A stretch of 64,000 bases of DNA from Balneatrix alpica DSM 16621 (GTDB lineage: Bacteria; Pseudomonadota; Gammaproteobacteria; Pseudomonadales; Balneatricaceae): the NCBI RefSeq assembly GCF_000619885.1, contig NZ_KK211040.1, forward strand, positions 429,527 through 493,526, read 5' to 3'. A program made the position numbers and the translations under genes. The notes below the pieces were generated by a model. It was not told where the DNA came from and ran no database searches. It saw nothing but the letters and a program-made list of their open reading frames with translations. Shown here one piece after another: positions 18,301 through 25,894 of this stretch (its first letter is position 1; each line of letters opens with the position of its first letter).

Positions 18301-19125
18301 GTAACGGACTTCGGTGAAGAAGTGGGCATCGGGGGTACGGGTCTGGGGCACGTTGGAACCCCAGGCGATGATGTAGTTGGAGTTGTACCAATCAGCGGAT
18401 TCAGGCACATCGGTCTGCTCGCCCCAAATCATCGGTGAGGCAGGAGGCAAGTCGCAGTACCAATCGTAGAAGCTCATGCACACGCCACCGATCATCGACA
18501 GGTAACGTGACCCGGCTGCGTAGGACACCATCGACATCGCCGGAATCGGCGAGAAGCCAATCACCCGGTCAGGGCCATACTTTTTGATGGTGTAGACGTT
18601 AGCAGCGGCAATCAGCTCGTTCACTTCATCCCAGGAGGAACGGACAAAACCGCCCATACCGCGGGCGGACTTGTATTCTTTCGCTTTGATCGGGTTCTCA
18701 ACAATGCTGGTCCAGGCCTCGACCGGGTCCTTGTGGTTTTGTCGTACCGCACGCCAGATCTGCATCAGGCGCTTACGCATCAGCGGGTACTTGAGGCGGT
18801 TGGCACTGTAGATGTACCAGGAGTAGCTGGCCCCACGCTGACAACCACGGGGTTCATGGTTAGGCAGGTCAGGACGGGTACGGGGATAATCGGTTTGCTG
18901 GGTTTCCCAGGTCACCAGACCATTTTTGACATAGATTTTCCAGCTGCAGGAGCCGGTGCAGTTGACCCCGTGGGTAGAACGGACGATCTTATCGTGCTGC
19001 CAACGCTGGCGATAGGAATCTTCCCAAGCGCGACTCTCGTCAGTCTTGGTACCATGGCCATCGGCAAAACTTTCTTCGTTTTGGCGTCTTTTGAAGTACT
19101 TCAATCGGTCGAGTAAGTGACTCAT
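15370..19125 (-). CDS. narG: Respiratory nitrate reductase, alpha subunit
   Basis: NarG is the catalytic subunit with bis-MGD molybdenum and an FS0 [4Fe-4S] cluster. It reduces nitrate to nitrite on the cytoplasmic face in anaerobic respiration. The protein has 1251 residues, against 1247 in E. coli. The N-terminal HGVNCTGSCSWKIYVKNGL holds the His and Cys ligands of FS0, and SADWYNSNYIIAWGSNVPQTRTPDAHF lies in the cofactor domain. It is first in the narGHJI-ppiC operon, downstream of an FNR/ANR box and a NarL-like site. No narK or narXL lies within the window. Confidence 0.98.
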   Translation of the reverse strand: MSHLLDRLKYFKRRQNEESFADGHGTKTDESRAWEDSYRQRWQHDKIVRSTHGVNCTGSCSWKIYVKNGLVTWETQQTDYPRTRPDLPNHEPRGCQRGASYSWYIYSANRLKYPLMRKRLMQIWRAVRQNHKDPVEAWTSIVENPIKAKEYKSARGMGGFVRSSWDEVNELIAAANVYTIKKYGPDRVIGFSPIPAMSMVSYAAGSRYLSMIGGVCMSFYDWYCDLPPASPMIWGEQTDVPESADWYNSNYIIAWGSNVPQTRTPDAHFFTEVRYKGTKTVGITPDYAEVSKLCDIWMHPKQGTDAALAMAMGHVILKEFHVDKPSAYFVDYCRKYTDMPNLVLLEARDNGSYAAGRFARASDFANNLGHDNNPEWKTLAFDEKSDSMVVPNGAIGFRWGEQGKWNIEEREGSKGEETHLRLSLLDAHDEVVKVGFPYFGGVENEHFPNNPFNDVIHHNLPAKKVKLADGKDGLLVTVYDLVLAQYGIDRGLGGDFVATSFDDNAPYTPAWQEPITGVKRDLVIQVAREFADNADKTKGRSMIIVGAAMNHWYHMDMNYRGLIQMLVMCGCIGQTGGGWAHYVGQEKLRPQCGWLPLAFGLDWQRPPRHMNSTSFFYNHSSQWRYEKLGVDEILSPMADKSKYSGSLIDFNVRSERMGWLPSAPQLNMNPLALCVAAEKAGMDPKDYAVQQLKAGQLAFAAEDPDNPANFPRNMFIWRSNLLGSSGKGHEYMLKYLLGTKHGVQGKDLGVEGGAKPEEVVWHDDAPEGKLDLLVTLDFRMSTTCLYSDIVLPTATWYEKDDLNTSDMHPFIHPLSAATDPAWEARSDWDIYKGIAKAFSQVCQGHLGKEKDLVTLPLLHDTPAELAQPLEVQDWKKGECELIPGKTAPAMLVVERDYPATYERFTSVGPLLEKLGNGGKGITWNTQKEVDFLRELNYTKAEGPAAGQPKIETAIDAAEVILSLAPETNGQVAVKAWEALGKATGRDHTHLAKPKEEEKIRFRDVQAQPRKIISSPTWSGLEDEHVSYNAGYTNVHEFIPWRTLTGRQQFYQDHPWMRDFGEALLSYRPPINTKTIAPMKDQRTNGNPEIALNWITPHQKWGIHSTYTDNLLMQTLSRGGPIIWLSEIDAKKIGVEDNDWVEIFNVNGAIAARAVVSQRVNEGMTLMYHAQERIINVPGSEITGTRGGIHNSVTRVCPKPTHMIGGYAQQSYGFNYYGTVGSNRDEFVVVRKMKSINWLDGEGNDYVQEAAK

Positions 19126-19261
19126 CGTCTTCTCTCCTGAAACCTCACATCCCGGGACGGAAGTTCCCAGCTAATCAAGGCACCCTTATCTGCGAAGGGT
19201 TGGTGTGGGAGGGAAGATCCCGCCCGTCAGCTGCATGGGGAACTGCCATGCGTCTGAGAGC

Positions 19262-19267
19262 AAGGTA
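19262..19267 (-). promoter_or_regulatory. Probable narG -10 element
   Basis: On the minus strand TACCTT occupies 19267-19262. If transcription starts at about 19255, the FNR box centre falls at -41.5, the classic class II activator spacing. No -35 hexamer is expected at such a promoter. Confidence 0.45.
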
Positions 19268-19289
19268 AGGAAGACGGGGCTTGCGAATA

Positions 19290-19303
19290 TTGACGCAAAT
19301 CAA
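19290..19303 (-). promoter_or_regulatory. FNR/ANR box of the nar operon
   Basis: The minus strand reads TTGAT-TTGC-GTCAA, matching nine of ten positions of the FNR/ANR consensus TTGAT-N4-ATCAA. It lies 165-178 bases upstream of the narG ATG and is placed for activation from -41.5. It predicts oxygen-limited induction. Confidence 0.8.
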
Positions 19304-19340
19304 CCAGCCTCTGGCCCCTTGGTGCGGGCAGTTGATGTTC

Positions 19341-19356
19341 TACCCCCTTGGGAGTA
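19341..19356. promoter_or_regulatory. NarL-type 7-2-7 palindrome upstream of narG
   Basis: TACCCCC-TT-GGGAGTA has the 7-2-7 inverted arrangement used by NarL/NarP-type regulators. Each heptamer begins TACYCC and differs from TACYYMT only at the last base. Flanking GTTGATGT (19331-19338) and ACATCAAC (19356-19363) extend the symmetry. Its centre is about 94 bases upstream of the proposed transcription start. Confidence 0.55.
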
Positions 19357-19468
19357 CATCAACATCAGCATCTAACTATCTGTTTTTAAACAAAAAAATA
19401 GCAAGCCATCGACTCATTAGCCGATGACCTTCAAGGTAAGAATCTTTATGGGTAAAGTCAGGCAGGGG

Positions 19469-21130
19469 TTACTCAAGGAGCGCAAAAATACGATTACGCC
19501 CCTGGGCCTTGGCCTCATAAAGGGCGTTATCCGCTTCCTTAAGCAAGGTATCGGAGGTGGATTCCATATCGGGCACCCTGGCACTAATGCCGATAGACAG
19601 GGTGACGTGGCTGTTAGCGGGTGAGTCTGGATGCGGTAACCCAAGTTCCGCCAACTGAGCACGGACGCGCTCTGCCGTCACCCTTGCCCTGGCCAGATCG
19701 ACCCCAGGTAAGAGCAAGGCAAACTCTTCTCCCCCCACCCTTGCCGCCACCTCACCAGAGCGTTGTGCCTGGCACGATAACAACGTGGCAATATGCTTGA
19801 GCACTTCATCACCCGCGGGATGGCCCAGCGCATCGTTGTAACGCTTAAAGTAATCGACATCCATCATAATCAGCGCAACCGGGGTCTGCTCACGCTTAGC
19901 CCTATTCCACTCCTGTGCCAGTTGAGTATCAAAACTGATGCGGTTATGCAGCTGAGTCAGCCCATCCCGACGGGATAAACGCAGCAGCTCTTCGTTGGCA
20001 TGTAGCAATTTCTGCCCCATCTCCTGCATTTGCTGCTCTTGCACATTCACCCGTCGTTGCAATTGGCGCTGAGCCGTCACCAGGTTATCCGCCATTCGAT
20101 TCATCGCCGCAGCAAGTGTGCCCAGCTCATCCCGACTGGACATAGCAATGCGCCGCTCCATATCCCCCGAAGCAATCAGGGTGGCAACCTGGGTCATATC
20201 GACAATAGGCTTGGTTAAAGTGGTCGAGAGTAAAAAGGTAATCAAAAGGGCTAAACACAGCGCACCGAGAAATAGCAAAGCAAGGGTTTGCGTGAGTTCT
20301 GTCAGGGGCTGAAAGGTCACGGCCTTATCCGCTTTGACTATCAAGCCCAGGGGGTAATGAGCCAATCGCCCCACCATCCCCAATACAGGGACTTCACGAT
20401 AGTCATTGCCATCCACCACCATCAGCTGTCCAGCAGTTTTGAGTTGAAAAGGATTAAATTTAAGGGAGGGGGTCTCGCTAATCAGATCGTTAGAGGAGGC
20501 TAAAAATTGCGTTTGGTTAGGATCGCCCTCCTGCACGATGATGACTTCCACTCCTCCGCGACTGGCAATTCCCCTCAAGCTGTCGGTGATCAGGTCAGTA
20601 TCAAAAGCGCTGCCAACATAACCAATAAGCTGCTCCTGTTGGTAGAGCGGACGAAAATAGAGCATGTAATCGTCCAGCTGCTGGCTCCACAACCATTGTC
20701 CACGGCGCGAGTCAGCCTCTAGAGTTAGCGCAGGCTTAAACAAACTTTGGCGGTCACCGGTCACCCACTGCCCATTCACATCGTACAGTGCTACCCCCTG
20801 TATCCAACTGCTTGCTTGCTTAGCATCGGCCAAAATCACCCGTAAACGCTGTAACGTAGCTTCGCTCTGGCGATCCTGCGTCGCTAATAATTGTCGTAGT
20901 TGTGTCCGGCTGGCGATTTGTCCTACGACCGTTTCAGCGGCCTCCAAGCGAGCCCCCAAACGTTCTGACATATTCTGATGCAGCATCGATAACTGCTCTT
21001 TGATGGAGGTTTCTAGCAGTTGATACGCCTTTTGATAGAACAAGCCACTGGCCACCAGAAGGATGATTAACACCACTCCCAAAAACGCTACCAACAGCTT
21101 TTCGCGGATACCAAACCAAGAAAGGGACAT
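19469..21130 (-). CDS. Membrane diguanylate cyclase with Cache sensor, HAMP and GGDEF domains
   Basis: I start at the ATG at 21130 (553 residues, MSLSWFGIREKLLVAF), preceded by GAGAGG. A membrane helix is at about 10-32. A periplasmic Cache-like sensor follows to about 265 (with IQGVALYDVNGQWVTGD and LIGYVGSAFDTDLI). A second helix leads into HAMP (LTKPIVDMTQVATLIASGDMERR), a coiled coil and a GGDEF domain with RVGGEEFALLLPG. The I-site position reads RSGE rather than RxxD, so feedback inhibition may be weak. The ligand is unknown. It is transcribed alone toward the nar promoter region. Confidence 0.92.
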   Translation of the reverse strand: MSLSWFGIREKLLVAFLGVVLIILLVASGLFYQKAYQLLETSIKEQLSMLHQNMSERLGARLEAAETVVGQIASRTQLRQLLATQDRQSEATLQRLRVILADAKQASSWIQGVALYDVNGQWVTGDRQSLFKPALTLEADSRRGQWLWSQQLDDYMLYFRPLYQQEQLIGYVGSAFDTDLITDSLRGIASRGGVEVIIVQEGDPNQTQFLASSNDLISETPSLKFNPFQLKTAGQLMVVDGNDYREVPVLGMVGRLAHYPLGLIVKADKAVTFQPLTELTQTLALLFLGALCLALLITFLLSTTLTKPIVDMTQVATLIASGDMERRIAMSSRDELGTLAAAMNRMADNLVTAQRQLQRRVNVQEQQMQEMGQKLLHANEELLRLSRRDGLTQLHNRISFDTQLAQEWNRAKREQTPVALIMMDVDYFKRYNDALGHPAGDEVLKHIATLLSCQAQRSGEVAARVGGEEFALLLPGVDLARARVTAERVRAQLAELGLPHPDSPANSHVTLSIGISARVPDMESTSDTLLKEADNALYEAKAQGRNRIFALLE

Positions 21131-21240
21131 CGCAAACCTCTCAGAGCAGCGCAAAGATAACTCAATATTTAGACGTCAAACTGGTTATTTTCTACCCCTA
21201 AAGTATTATTGGTTTCCCCACGCCAATACGAAGAACAACA

Positions 21241-21405
21241 ATGTATCCCCTGGTGATTAGTCTGCATGTGGTAACCATGCTGGTGGCCTTGGCTTATGTA
21301 GCCTACTGGCTGCCTGGTTTGAAAGGCTTATCCTGGCCAGGTAAGGCACTGTTAGTTTCCTCCCTCACCAGTGGATATGCGCTACTGCTGTGGTGGTGGA
21401 GTTAG
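21241..21405 (+). CDS. Small membrane protein (54 residues)
   Basis: A short open frame from ATG 21241 to TAG encodes MYPLVISLHVVTMLVALAYV and continues to a tryptophan-rich end, LLLWWWS. Two hydrophobic stretches (about 4-24 and 35-53) flank a short loop, GLKGLSWPGKA. A weak GAAGAAC precedes the ATG. It fits neatly between two genes on the other strand. I recognise no family, and translation is uncertain. Confidence 0.4.
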   Translation: MYPLVISLHVVTMLVALAYVAYWLPGLKGLSWPGKALLVSSLTSGYALLLWWWS

Positions 21406-21416
21406 CTCCCCCCCTG

Positions 21417-21758
21417 CTACAGCCCACTCACATAGAAGGCCATGCCAAGTGCGGTGGCAAGCAACCCCCAGGTACTGAGGTGCCACTGATCATCTCGGCG
21501 ACGCTTGCGTTTGGCATTAATTAAGATGGCGGCAAAGGTACAGAATCCGATAGCAGCAGAAAGCGGCAAGATCCACATGACCCAGGCTAGCCACTCGCTA
21601 CGTAGTTCGATCTGGTAGAAGCGAGTCAAGATGCTCGCCTGCTCAGGCTGGGTCATATGCAGCACCGATAAACTGGCGATAAACAACACCCAGGCCAGCA
21701 GGTTAAGAATAAGCATCATTTTCAGCCAGATATCCGGCCCTTTACGACGCTCTTGCAT
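21417..21758 (-). CDS. Small membrane protein with three predicted helices
   Basis: I prefer the ATG at 21758 (113 residues, MQERRKGPDIWLKMMLILNL), which has GGAG six bases before it; a GTG at 21770 is also possible. Hydrophobic helices lie at about 14-35, 57-82 and 96-112. A basic loop, NAKRKRRRDDQWH, separates the second and third helices. I do not recognise the family. It lies upstream of narG-proximal cyclase genes but shows no link to them. Confidence 0.7.
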   Translation of the reverse strand: MQERRKGPDIWLKMMLILNLLAWVLFIASLSVLHMTQPEQASILTRFYQIELRSEWLAWVMWILPLSAAIGFCTFAAILINAKRKRRRDDQWHLSTWGLLATALGMAFYVSGL

Positions 21759-21831
21759 GGCATGCTCCACTCCTGTTGTGAGTCCCCTGACTTCACTGTT
21801 TTATATTGTGTAGCATGGCGTGATACAACCC

Positions 21832-22806
21832 TTAAGGGGTATCAGCCATAGGCACCACTTGCCCCCAGGCTAGCAAAGCGGGCTTAAACACAATACCCAA
21901 CTGCTCAGCTAACGCCATGTTGAGCCACAGGTTGCCTAGCTTATTCGTCACCGGCGCAATGCTGCTGATGGGGTGACCCGCTAACACACGCAAACTGGTC
22001 TGCCCCACCCACTGCCCCTGCTCTTCAGGCACCTTGACCAGTGAAAGCAAACAATACTCCTTTAACCACTCATTAACGGTACCGACCGGCACCTTAGTCG
22101 TGGTCGCAACCCAGTGCTTAAAGTCTTGTCCATCCCAGCCCCGAATTCCTTCCTGATTCGAGAAAAACAACACATCAACCTGCTGCTGCATCTGCTGGTA
22201 AGCTTGCTTCAGCTCCTGGTACTCGTTCACCAGTGCCACCTGAGTAAACTGGATGCCCATTTGCTCCACCATCCAATGCAGCTTTTTCCTATCCGTCGAG
22301 GAGTCCACTGATAAAAAGCCAATGCGGCTACCCTTGGCCTCCTCTTGCAATAAACGTAGTAGCGAATCCAACAACTCAACTTCAACCATGCCGGTCACAT
22401 AAGGAGTGGGAAAACCATACTGGCTGGCATCCCAATTAAGGCCACAAAACAATACGGGGATGGGGCCGTCGGCATAATAGGGGCGGATGAAATACTGCGC
22501 CGCATTATCATCACAGGCGATAATCAGATCCGGTTTGATCGCCTGGGCAGCTTCTTGAGCAATCTGCCCAGCACTGATCATTTCCGGCTGAGAGCGGTTG
22601 CGTTTGGTATCCATGTAGTGCACCACTAACTCTACATCTGCCCCGGCCAGTTGCTGGCGCAATCCCGCCAAAATACCATCACTCCAGGCATAACCAGGAT
22701 GGTAAGAATCAACATAGAGAATGCGTGCTGGTGCGGCCTGCACTGGCTGAACCAGCCAGACCAACGCCATTGCTAAGCCACACAGCCACCCGTACTTAAC
22801 GCTCAT
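21832..22806 (-). CDS. Periplasmic ABC-type substrate-binding protein, sensor-associated (copy 1)
   Basis: The 324-residue protein has a signal peptide (MSVKYGWLCGLAMALVWLVQ, cleaved after VQAAPA). Its mature part matches the uncharacterised ABC_sub_bind type: ILYVDSYHPGYAWSDGI, HYMDTKRNRS, LIIACDDNAAQYF and VLFCGLNWDASQYGFP. It overlaps the histidine kinase gene by four bases, and a paralogue lies on the kinase's other side. No permease or ATPase gene is nearby. It is therefore probably a periplasmic ligand sensor that signals through the kinase, as LuxP does with LuxQ, rather than a transporter part. The ligand is unknown. Confidence 0.85.
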   Translation of the reverse strand: MSVKYGWLCGLAMALVWLVQPVQAAPARILYVDSYHPGYAWSDGILAGLRQQLAGADVELVVHYMDTKRNRSQPEMISAGQIAQEAAQAIKPDLIIACDDNAAQYFIRPYYADGPIPVLFCGLNWDASQYGFPTPYVTGMVEVELLDSLLRLLQEEAKGSRIGFLSVDSSTDRKKLHWMVEQMGIQFTQVALVNEYQELKQAYQQMQQQVDVLFFSNQEGIRGWDGQDFKHWVATTTKVPVGTVNEWLKEYCLLSLVKVPEEQGQWVGQTSLRVLAGHPISSIAPVTNKLGNLWLNMALAEQLGIVFKPALLAWGQVVPMADTP

Positions 22807-24617
22807 TGCTCACCCTCCTGCTGCTCACCCTTTGCCTGCCCTGATTGAACAGCTAACTGTTCAATCAACACCGACAGCTCGCGACTACGATATTGCTGTG
22901 CCAAAGTCGCAAGTTGCTGGGCTAACACAGCACCATCGGTTAGGTTCGCAATCTGCTGACTTAACTGAGTAACTTGCTGCATATTGCCCAGGCGTACACT
23001 CTCTTGTAGTTGTCGGTACAACGCTGCAGGCAAAGTAGGCCAAACGCGTTGGCTGCTAAGGGAGGGTTGCTGTGGTGCCAGCTCCCCACCGGCCATCAAC
23101 TGCAATTGAAAATAAAAACGGCTCCCCTGCCCTGGCGTACTTTCTACCTTCAACTCACTCCCCATCAACCTGACCAACTGCTGGCTAATTGCCAAGCCGA
23201 GTCCAGTGCCCATGTGCTTATGCAACTGTTCACCTTGCTGCTCAAAGGGATTGAAAATTCGCTCCAGCGCGGCTTCCTCAATACCGCAACCAGTGTCCTC
23301 TACCGCCAGCATCAAGGTATCTGACTGCAACCAGTGCGCCTGCAAGCACACCTGCCCTTGCTCGGTAAACTTCACCGCATTGCTCAGCAGGTTGAGTAGT
23401 ATCTGCTTCAATTTGACCGGATCAGCCTCTACCCAAGCCGGCAGATGTTGATAATCACACTCTAATGCCAGCCCTTTGAGATGCGCCTTGATCGTAACCT
23501 GTCGCTCGATTGAGGCTAACCATTCAGCCACGGCAAAACGCTGGGGAGTTAACTCCAATTTACCGGCTTCTATCTTGGCCAGATCCAGTAGGTTATTAAT
23601 CAAGGCCAGCAGGTATTCACTATTGTCCTGGATGGAGGCCAAACCTTCGGTGACTGGAGCTGCCTGCGGGTGCTGCTGTAACACCTGGGCATATCCCAGT
23701 ATGGCGTTCAAAGGGGTGCGGAGTTCATGACTCATCATCGCCAGGAAGCGACTTTTGGCCCCACTGGCTTGCTCAGCCAGTAACGACATCTGCTGTGCCT
23801 GGGTCAGTGCCTGCTGCAGTTCACGATTAACCTGCTGTATTTGCACGTTGGCCTGCACCAGTTGACTTTCCACCACCTCCCTTCTTGCCAACATGGCATT
23901 AATACCCTGAGCCAAATTCGCCATTTCGTCCTGGCCACGCACACCTTGAATACGGGCAGACAACTTGCCCTCCGCCGCTTGATTGATACAGTGCAGGGCT
24001 TTATTCGTTGCCTTGACTAACTTGCCAGCCAAGCGCCTGGCAATAAATAACGTTAACAACAAAAACGCCAGGCTAAACAACGTCATTTGCAGGACATACT
24101 GGTTACGCTTGGCGTAGATTTCATCCTCACTTACCCGCACCAGCAGCAACCACTCCCAAGCCGGAAACAACGCACGCGCCATCACATAATGGCTACCCTC
24201 CTGTCCCTGATAATGAAATATCGACTGGCTGCCTGGCTCTCCTCGCAATTTGCGCATTTTTTCTTCTGGCATCAGAGAACGATAATCTCGGCTGGGGTGC
24301 ATCAATACCTCCCCCGCCAGGCTCAATATCAATACCTCTTCACTTTCAAAAAAACGGCGGCGCTCACGGAAACGCTTAAATAGTGCAGTCTGTGCTTGGC
24401 GAATATATTGGGGAGAAGTCACCACCCCTGCTCGCTGCAACGTATAATAGGCATCCTCTACTTCCTCATGAATCTCCTCTACCTGCTGGGAAAGTAGTTC
24501 ACTGCTTAGCTCTTTCACCACCTTATTCAGGGTATAAACCCCTAACACCAAAATAATCAGCGACAATGGCAACAAAATAGCCAGCAAAAATAAATTCGTT
24601 TTAACATGCAGGCGCAA
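22803..24617 (-). CDS. Membrane sensor histidine kinase
   Basis: The 604-residue protein has a membrane helix at 8-30 and a periplasmic Cache-like domain up to about 175, with a second helix at about 180-200. HAMP and a long glutamine-rich coiled coil follow. The kinase core shows the H-box FLAMMSHELRTPLNAILGYA, the N-box ILLNLLSNAVKFTEQG, and G-boxes VEDTGCGIEEAALERIFNPF and GTGLGLAISQQL. About 100 further residues after the ATPase domain are helical and are neither a receiver nor a clear Hpt domain. It sits between two paralogous binding-protein genes in one operon. The divergent REC-GGDEF-EAL-REC protein is the obvious candidate partner. Confidence 0.93.
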   Translation of the reverse strand: MRLHVKTNLFLLAILLPLSLIILVLGVYTLNKVVKELSSELLSQQVEEIHEEVEDAYYTLQRAGVVTSPQYIRQAQTALFKRFRERRRFFESEEVLILSLAGEVLMHPSRDYRSLMPEEKMRKLRGEPGSQSIFHYQGQEGSHYVMARALFPAWEWLLLVRVSEDEIYAKRNQYVLQMTLFSLAFLLLTLFIARRLAGKLVKATNKALHCINQAAEGKLSARIQGVRGQDEMANLAQGINAMLARREVVESQLVQANVQIQQVNRELQQALTQAQQMSLLAEQASGAKSRFLAMMSHELRTPLNAILGYAQVLQQHPQAAPVTEGLASIQDNSEYLLALINNLLDLAKIEAGKLELTPQRFAVAEWLASIERQVTIKAHLKGLALECDYQHLPAWVEADPVKLKQILLNLLSNAVKFTEQGQVCLQAHWLQSDTLMLAVEDTGCGIEEAALERIFNPFEQQGEQLHKHMGTGLGLAISQQLVRLMGSELKVESTPGQGSRFYFQLQLMAGGELAPQQPSLSSQRVWPTLPAALYRQLQESVRLGNMQQVTQLSQQIANLTDGAVLAQQLATLAQQYRSRELSVLIEQLAVQSGQAKGEQQEGEQ

Positions 24618-24629
24618 AGGCTTCCCCTA

Positions 24630-25577
24630 CTACTTAATTAAACGGGCACGCTGTAAATCATCTAATGAGAAAGTCACTCCAAGCTGTTTAGCAATACGCA
24701 TATTGGCAGTTAAGATTGAGAAACGATTTGTGGTTAAGGGTATCTGGTCTACCCTTTTTCCTTCCAACACGTCCAAGGCTGCCCTCGCTGCCCAGGCCCC
24801 CTGCTCATCCGGGAACTTAGCCACCGCAAACAGGGTATATTCCGCCATCCAGGGTGCCGTAGTACTCGTGGGGATGACGATCTCAGTCTCCGAAAAAGCC
24901 ACCGCTTGCTGATGATCCCACTCAGCAATCCCTACATTATTATTTAAAATCAAGCCATCCAATTCATGCTGGATACGCTTAATTAACTGACGATACTCGG
25001 AGAAGTCCTTCACTACATAAAACTGCAGCTTACCTGCAAAGTAACGCTCATTAATCTCTCGATAAATAACATGATCCGTCAAGGTATCACCAGAAACATA
25101 AGCAAAACGGTCACCTTTGGTGAAATAGGCAAAGTATTCCAACATCGGTTCAATAGGATCAACCTCAACCATTCCCGTCGTATTGCTATAGGGATAGCCG
25201 TATTTTTTCTCATCCCAATTCACTCCACAGAAAATAACTGGCAAATCAGCGTTGCGGTAATACGGCATCACCAGGAATTCAGAAGCATTGTCATCTGCGG
25301 CGATTAGAACGTCGGGTTTAAATTCATCAATTTTTTGCTTGGCTTCACGTCCGGCATTTTCAATAAATGAAAGCTCCTGATTACGCTTGGTGTCCATATA
25401 GTGAACCTCAAGCAACACGCCGGTATCGCTCAGTACTGATTTAACCCCACGTAATATGCCATCACTCCACTCGTAACCCGGATGGTAGGAATCAAGATAG
25501 AGCACTTTTTTGCCTTCCAGCGCAGCAACACTCATCGCACTGTACAAGCCCAGGTATATCGCTATTAACCAGCGCAT
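24630..25577 (-). CDS. Periplasmic ABC-type substrate-binding protein, sensor-associated (copy 2)
   Basis: The 315-residue protein is a paralogue of the one at 21.8-22.8 kb. Both share YLDSYHPGYEWSDGI, HYMDTKRNQE, LIAADDNASEF and VIFCGVNWDEKKYGYP. A signal peptide ends near VAALEGKK. It is the first gene of the operon, 12 bases before the kinase. The C-terminal halves differ more than the N-terminal halves, which suggests that the two copies bind different ligands. No ABC permease is present in the locus. Confidence 0.85.
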   Translation of the reverse strand: MRWLIAIYLGLYSAMSVAALEGKKVLYLDSYHPGYEWSDGILRGVKSVLSDTGVLLEVHYMDTKRNQELSFIENAGREAKQKIDEFKPDVLIAADDNASEFLVMPYYRNADLPVIFCGVNWDEKKYGYPYSNTTGMVEVDPIEPMLEYFAYFTKGDRFAYVSGDTLTDHVIYREINERYFAGKLQFYVVKDFSEYRQLIKRIQHELDGLILNNNVGIAEWDHQQAVAFSETEIVIPTSTTAPWMAEYTLFAVAKFPDEQGAWAARAALDVLEGKRVDQIPLTTNRFSILTANMRIAKQLGVTFSLDDLQRARLIK

Positions 25578-25894
25578 CGCCCCCTCCTATCATCAAGACT
25601 ATGGCATCAACACAGTGGCAACTGAGCAAACCATCACGCCATGCTTTTGACTGATAGTGTCTTTATAGTCACGATCGTTGAGGTTAAAAAGTCAGCAGCG
25701 CTGCTCCTTTACCGCCACTTTCCACCTATTTATAGCCACGCCTTGCTCTCCCCTTGCCAAACTAACAGTAGCTCCCTATCAAGTGAAAAAGCCTCACCTG
25801 AACAATGCTCTCAAGGTGTGGAGCGCGAAATTAGCTAAACTAAGCGAAAGCTGGCCTTATCGGTGCGGCTTTCAGGTAGGATGCGTCACGCCCT
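25578..25894. other. Divergent promoter region between the sensor operon and its putative output protein
   Basis: These 317 bases hold no gene that I can support. Two short plus-strand frames here lack ribosome sites. The promoters of both the sensor operon and the REC-GAF-GGDEF-EAL-REC gene should lie here. I see no clear operator symmetry. Confidence 0.5.

Larger units (their letters stand above)
19126..19468 (-). other. narG upstream regulatory region
   Basis: This 343-base region holds no gene but carries the narG control elements listed separately: -10 region, FNR/ANR box and NarL-type palindrome. TGTTTTTAAACA and an A-run near 19380-19400 lie between the NarL-like site and the diguanylate cyclase gene. 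I see no clear terminator for that cyclase. Confidence 0.7.

Noticed and set aside
16159-18438. 759-codon open frame antisense to narG
   Set aside because: The composition is histidine-, glycine- and glutamine-rich, as expected from the reverse complement of a strongly biased gene, and narG is certain.
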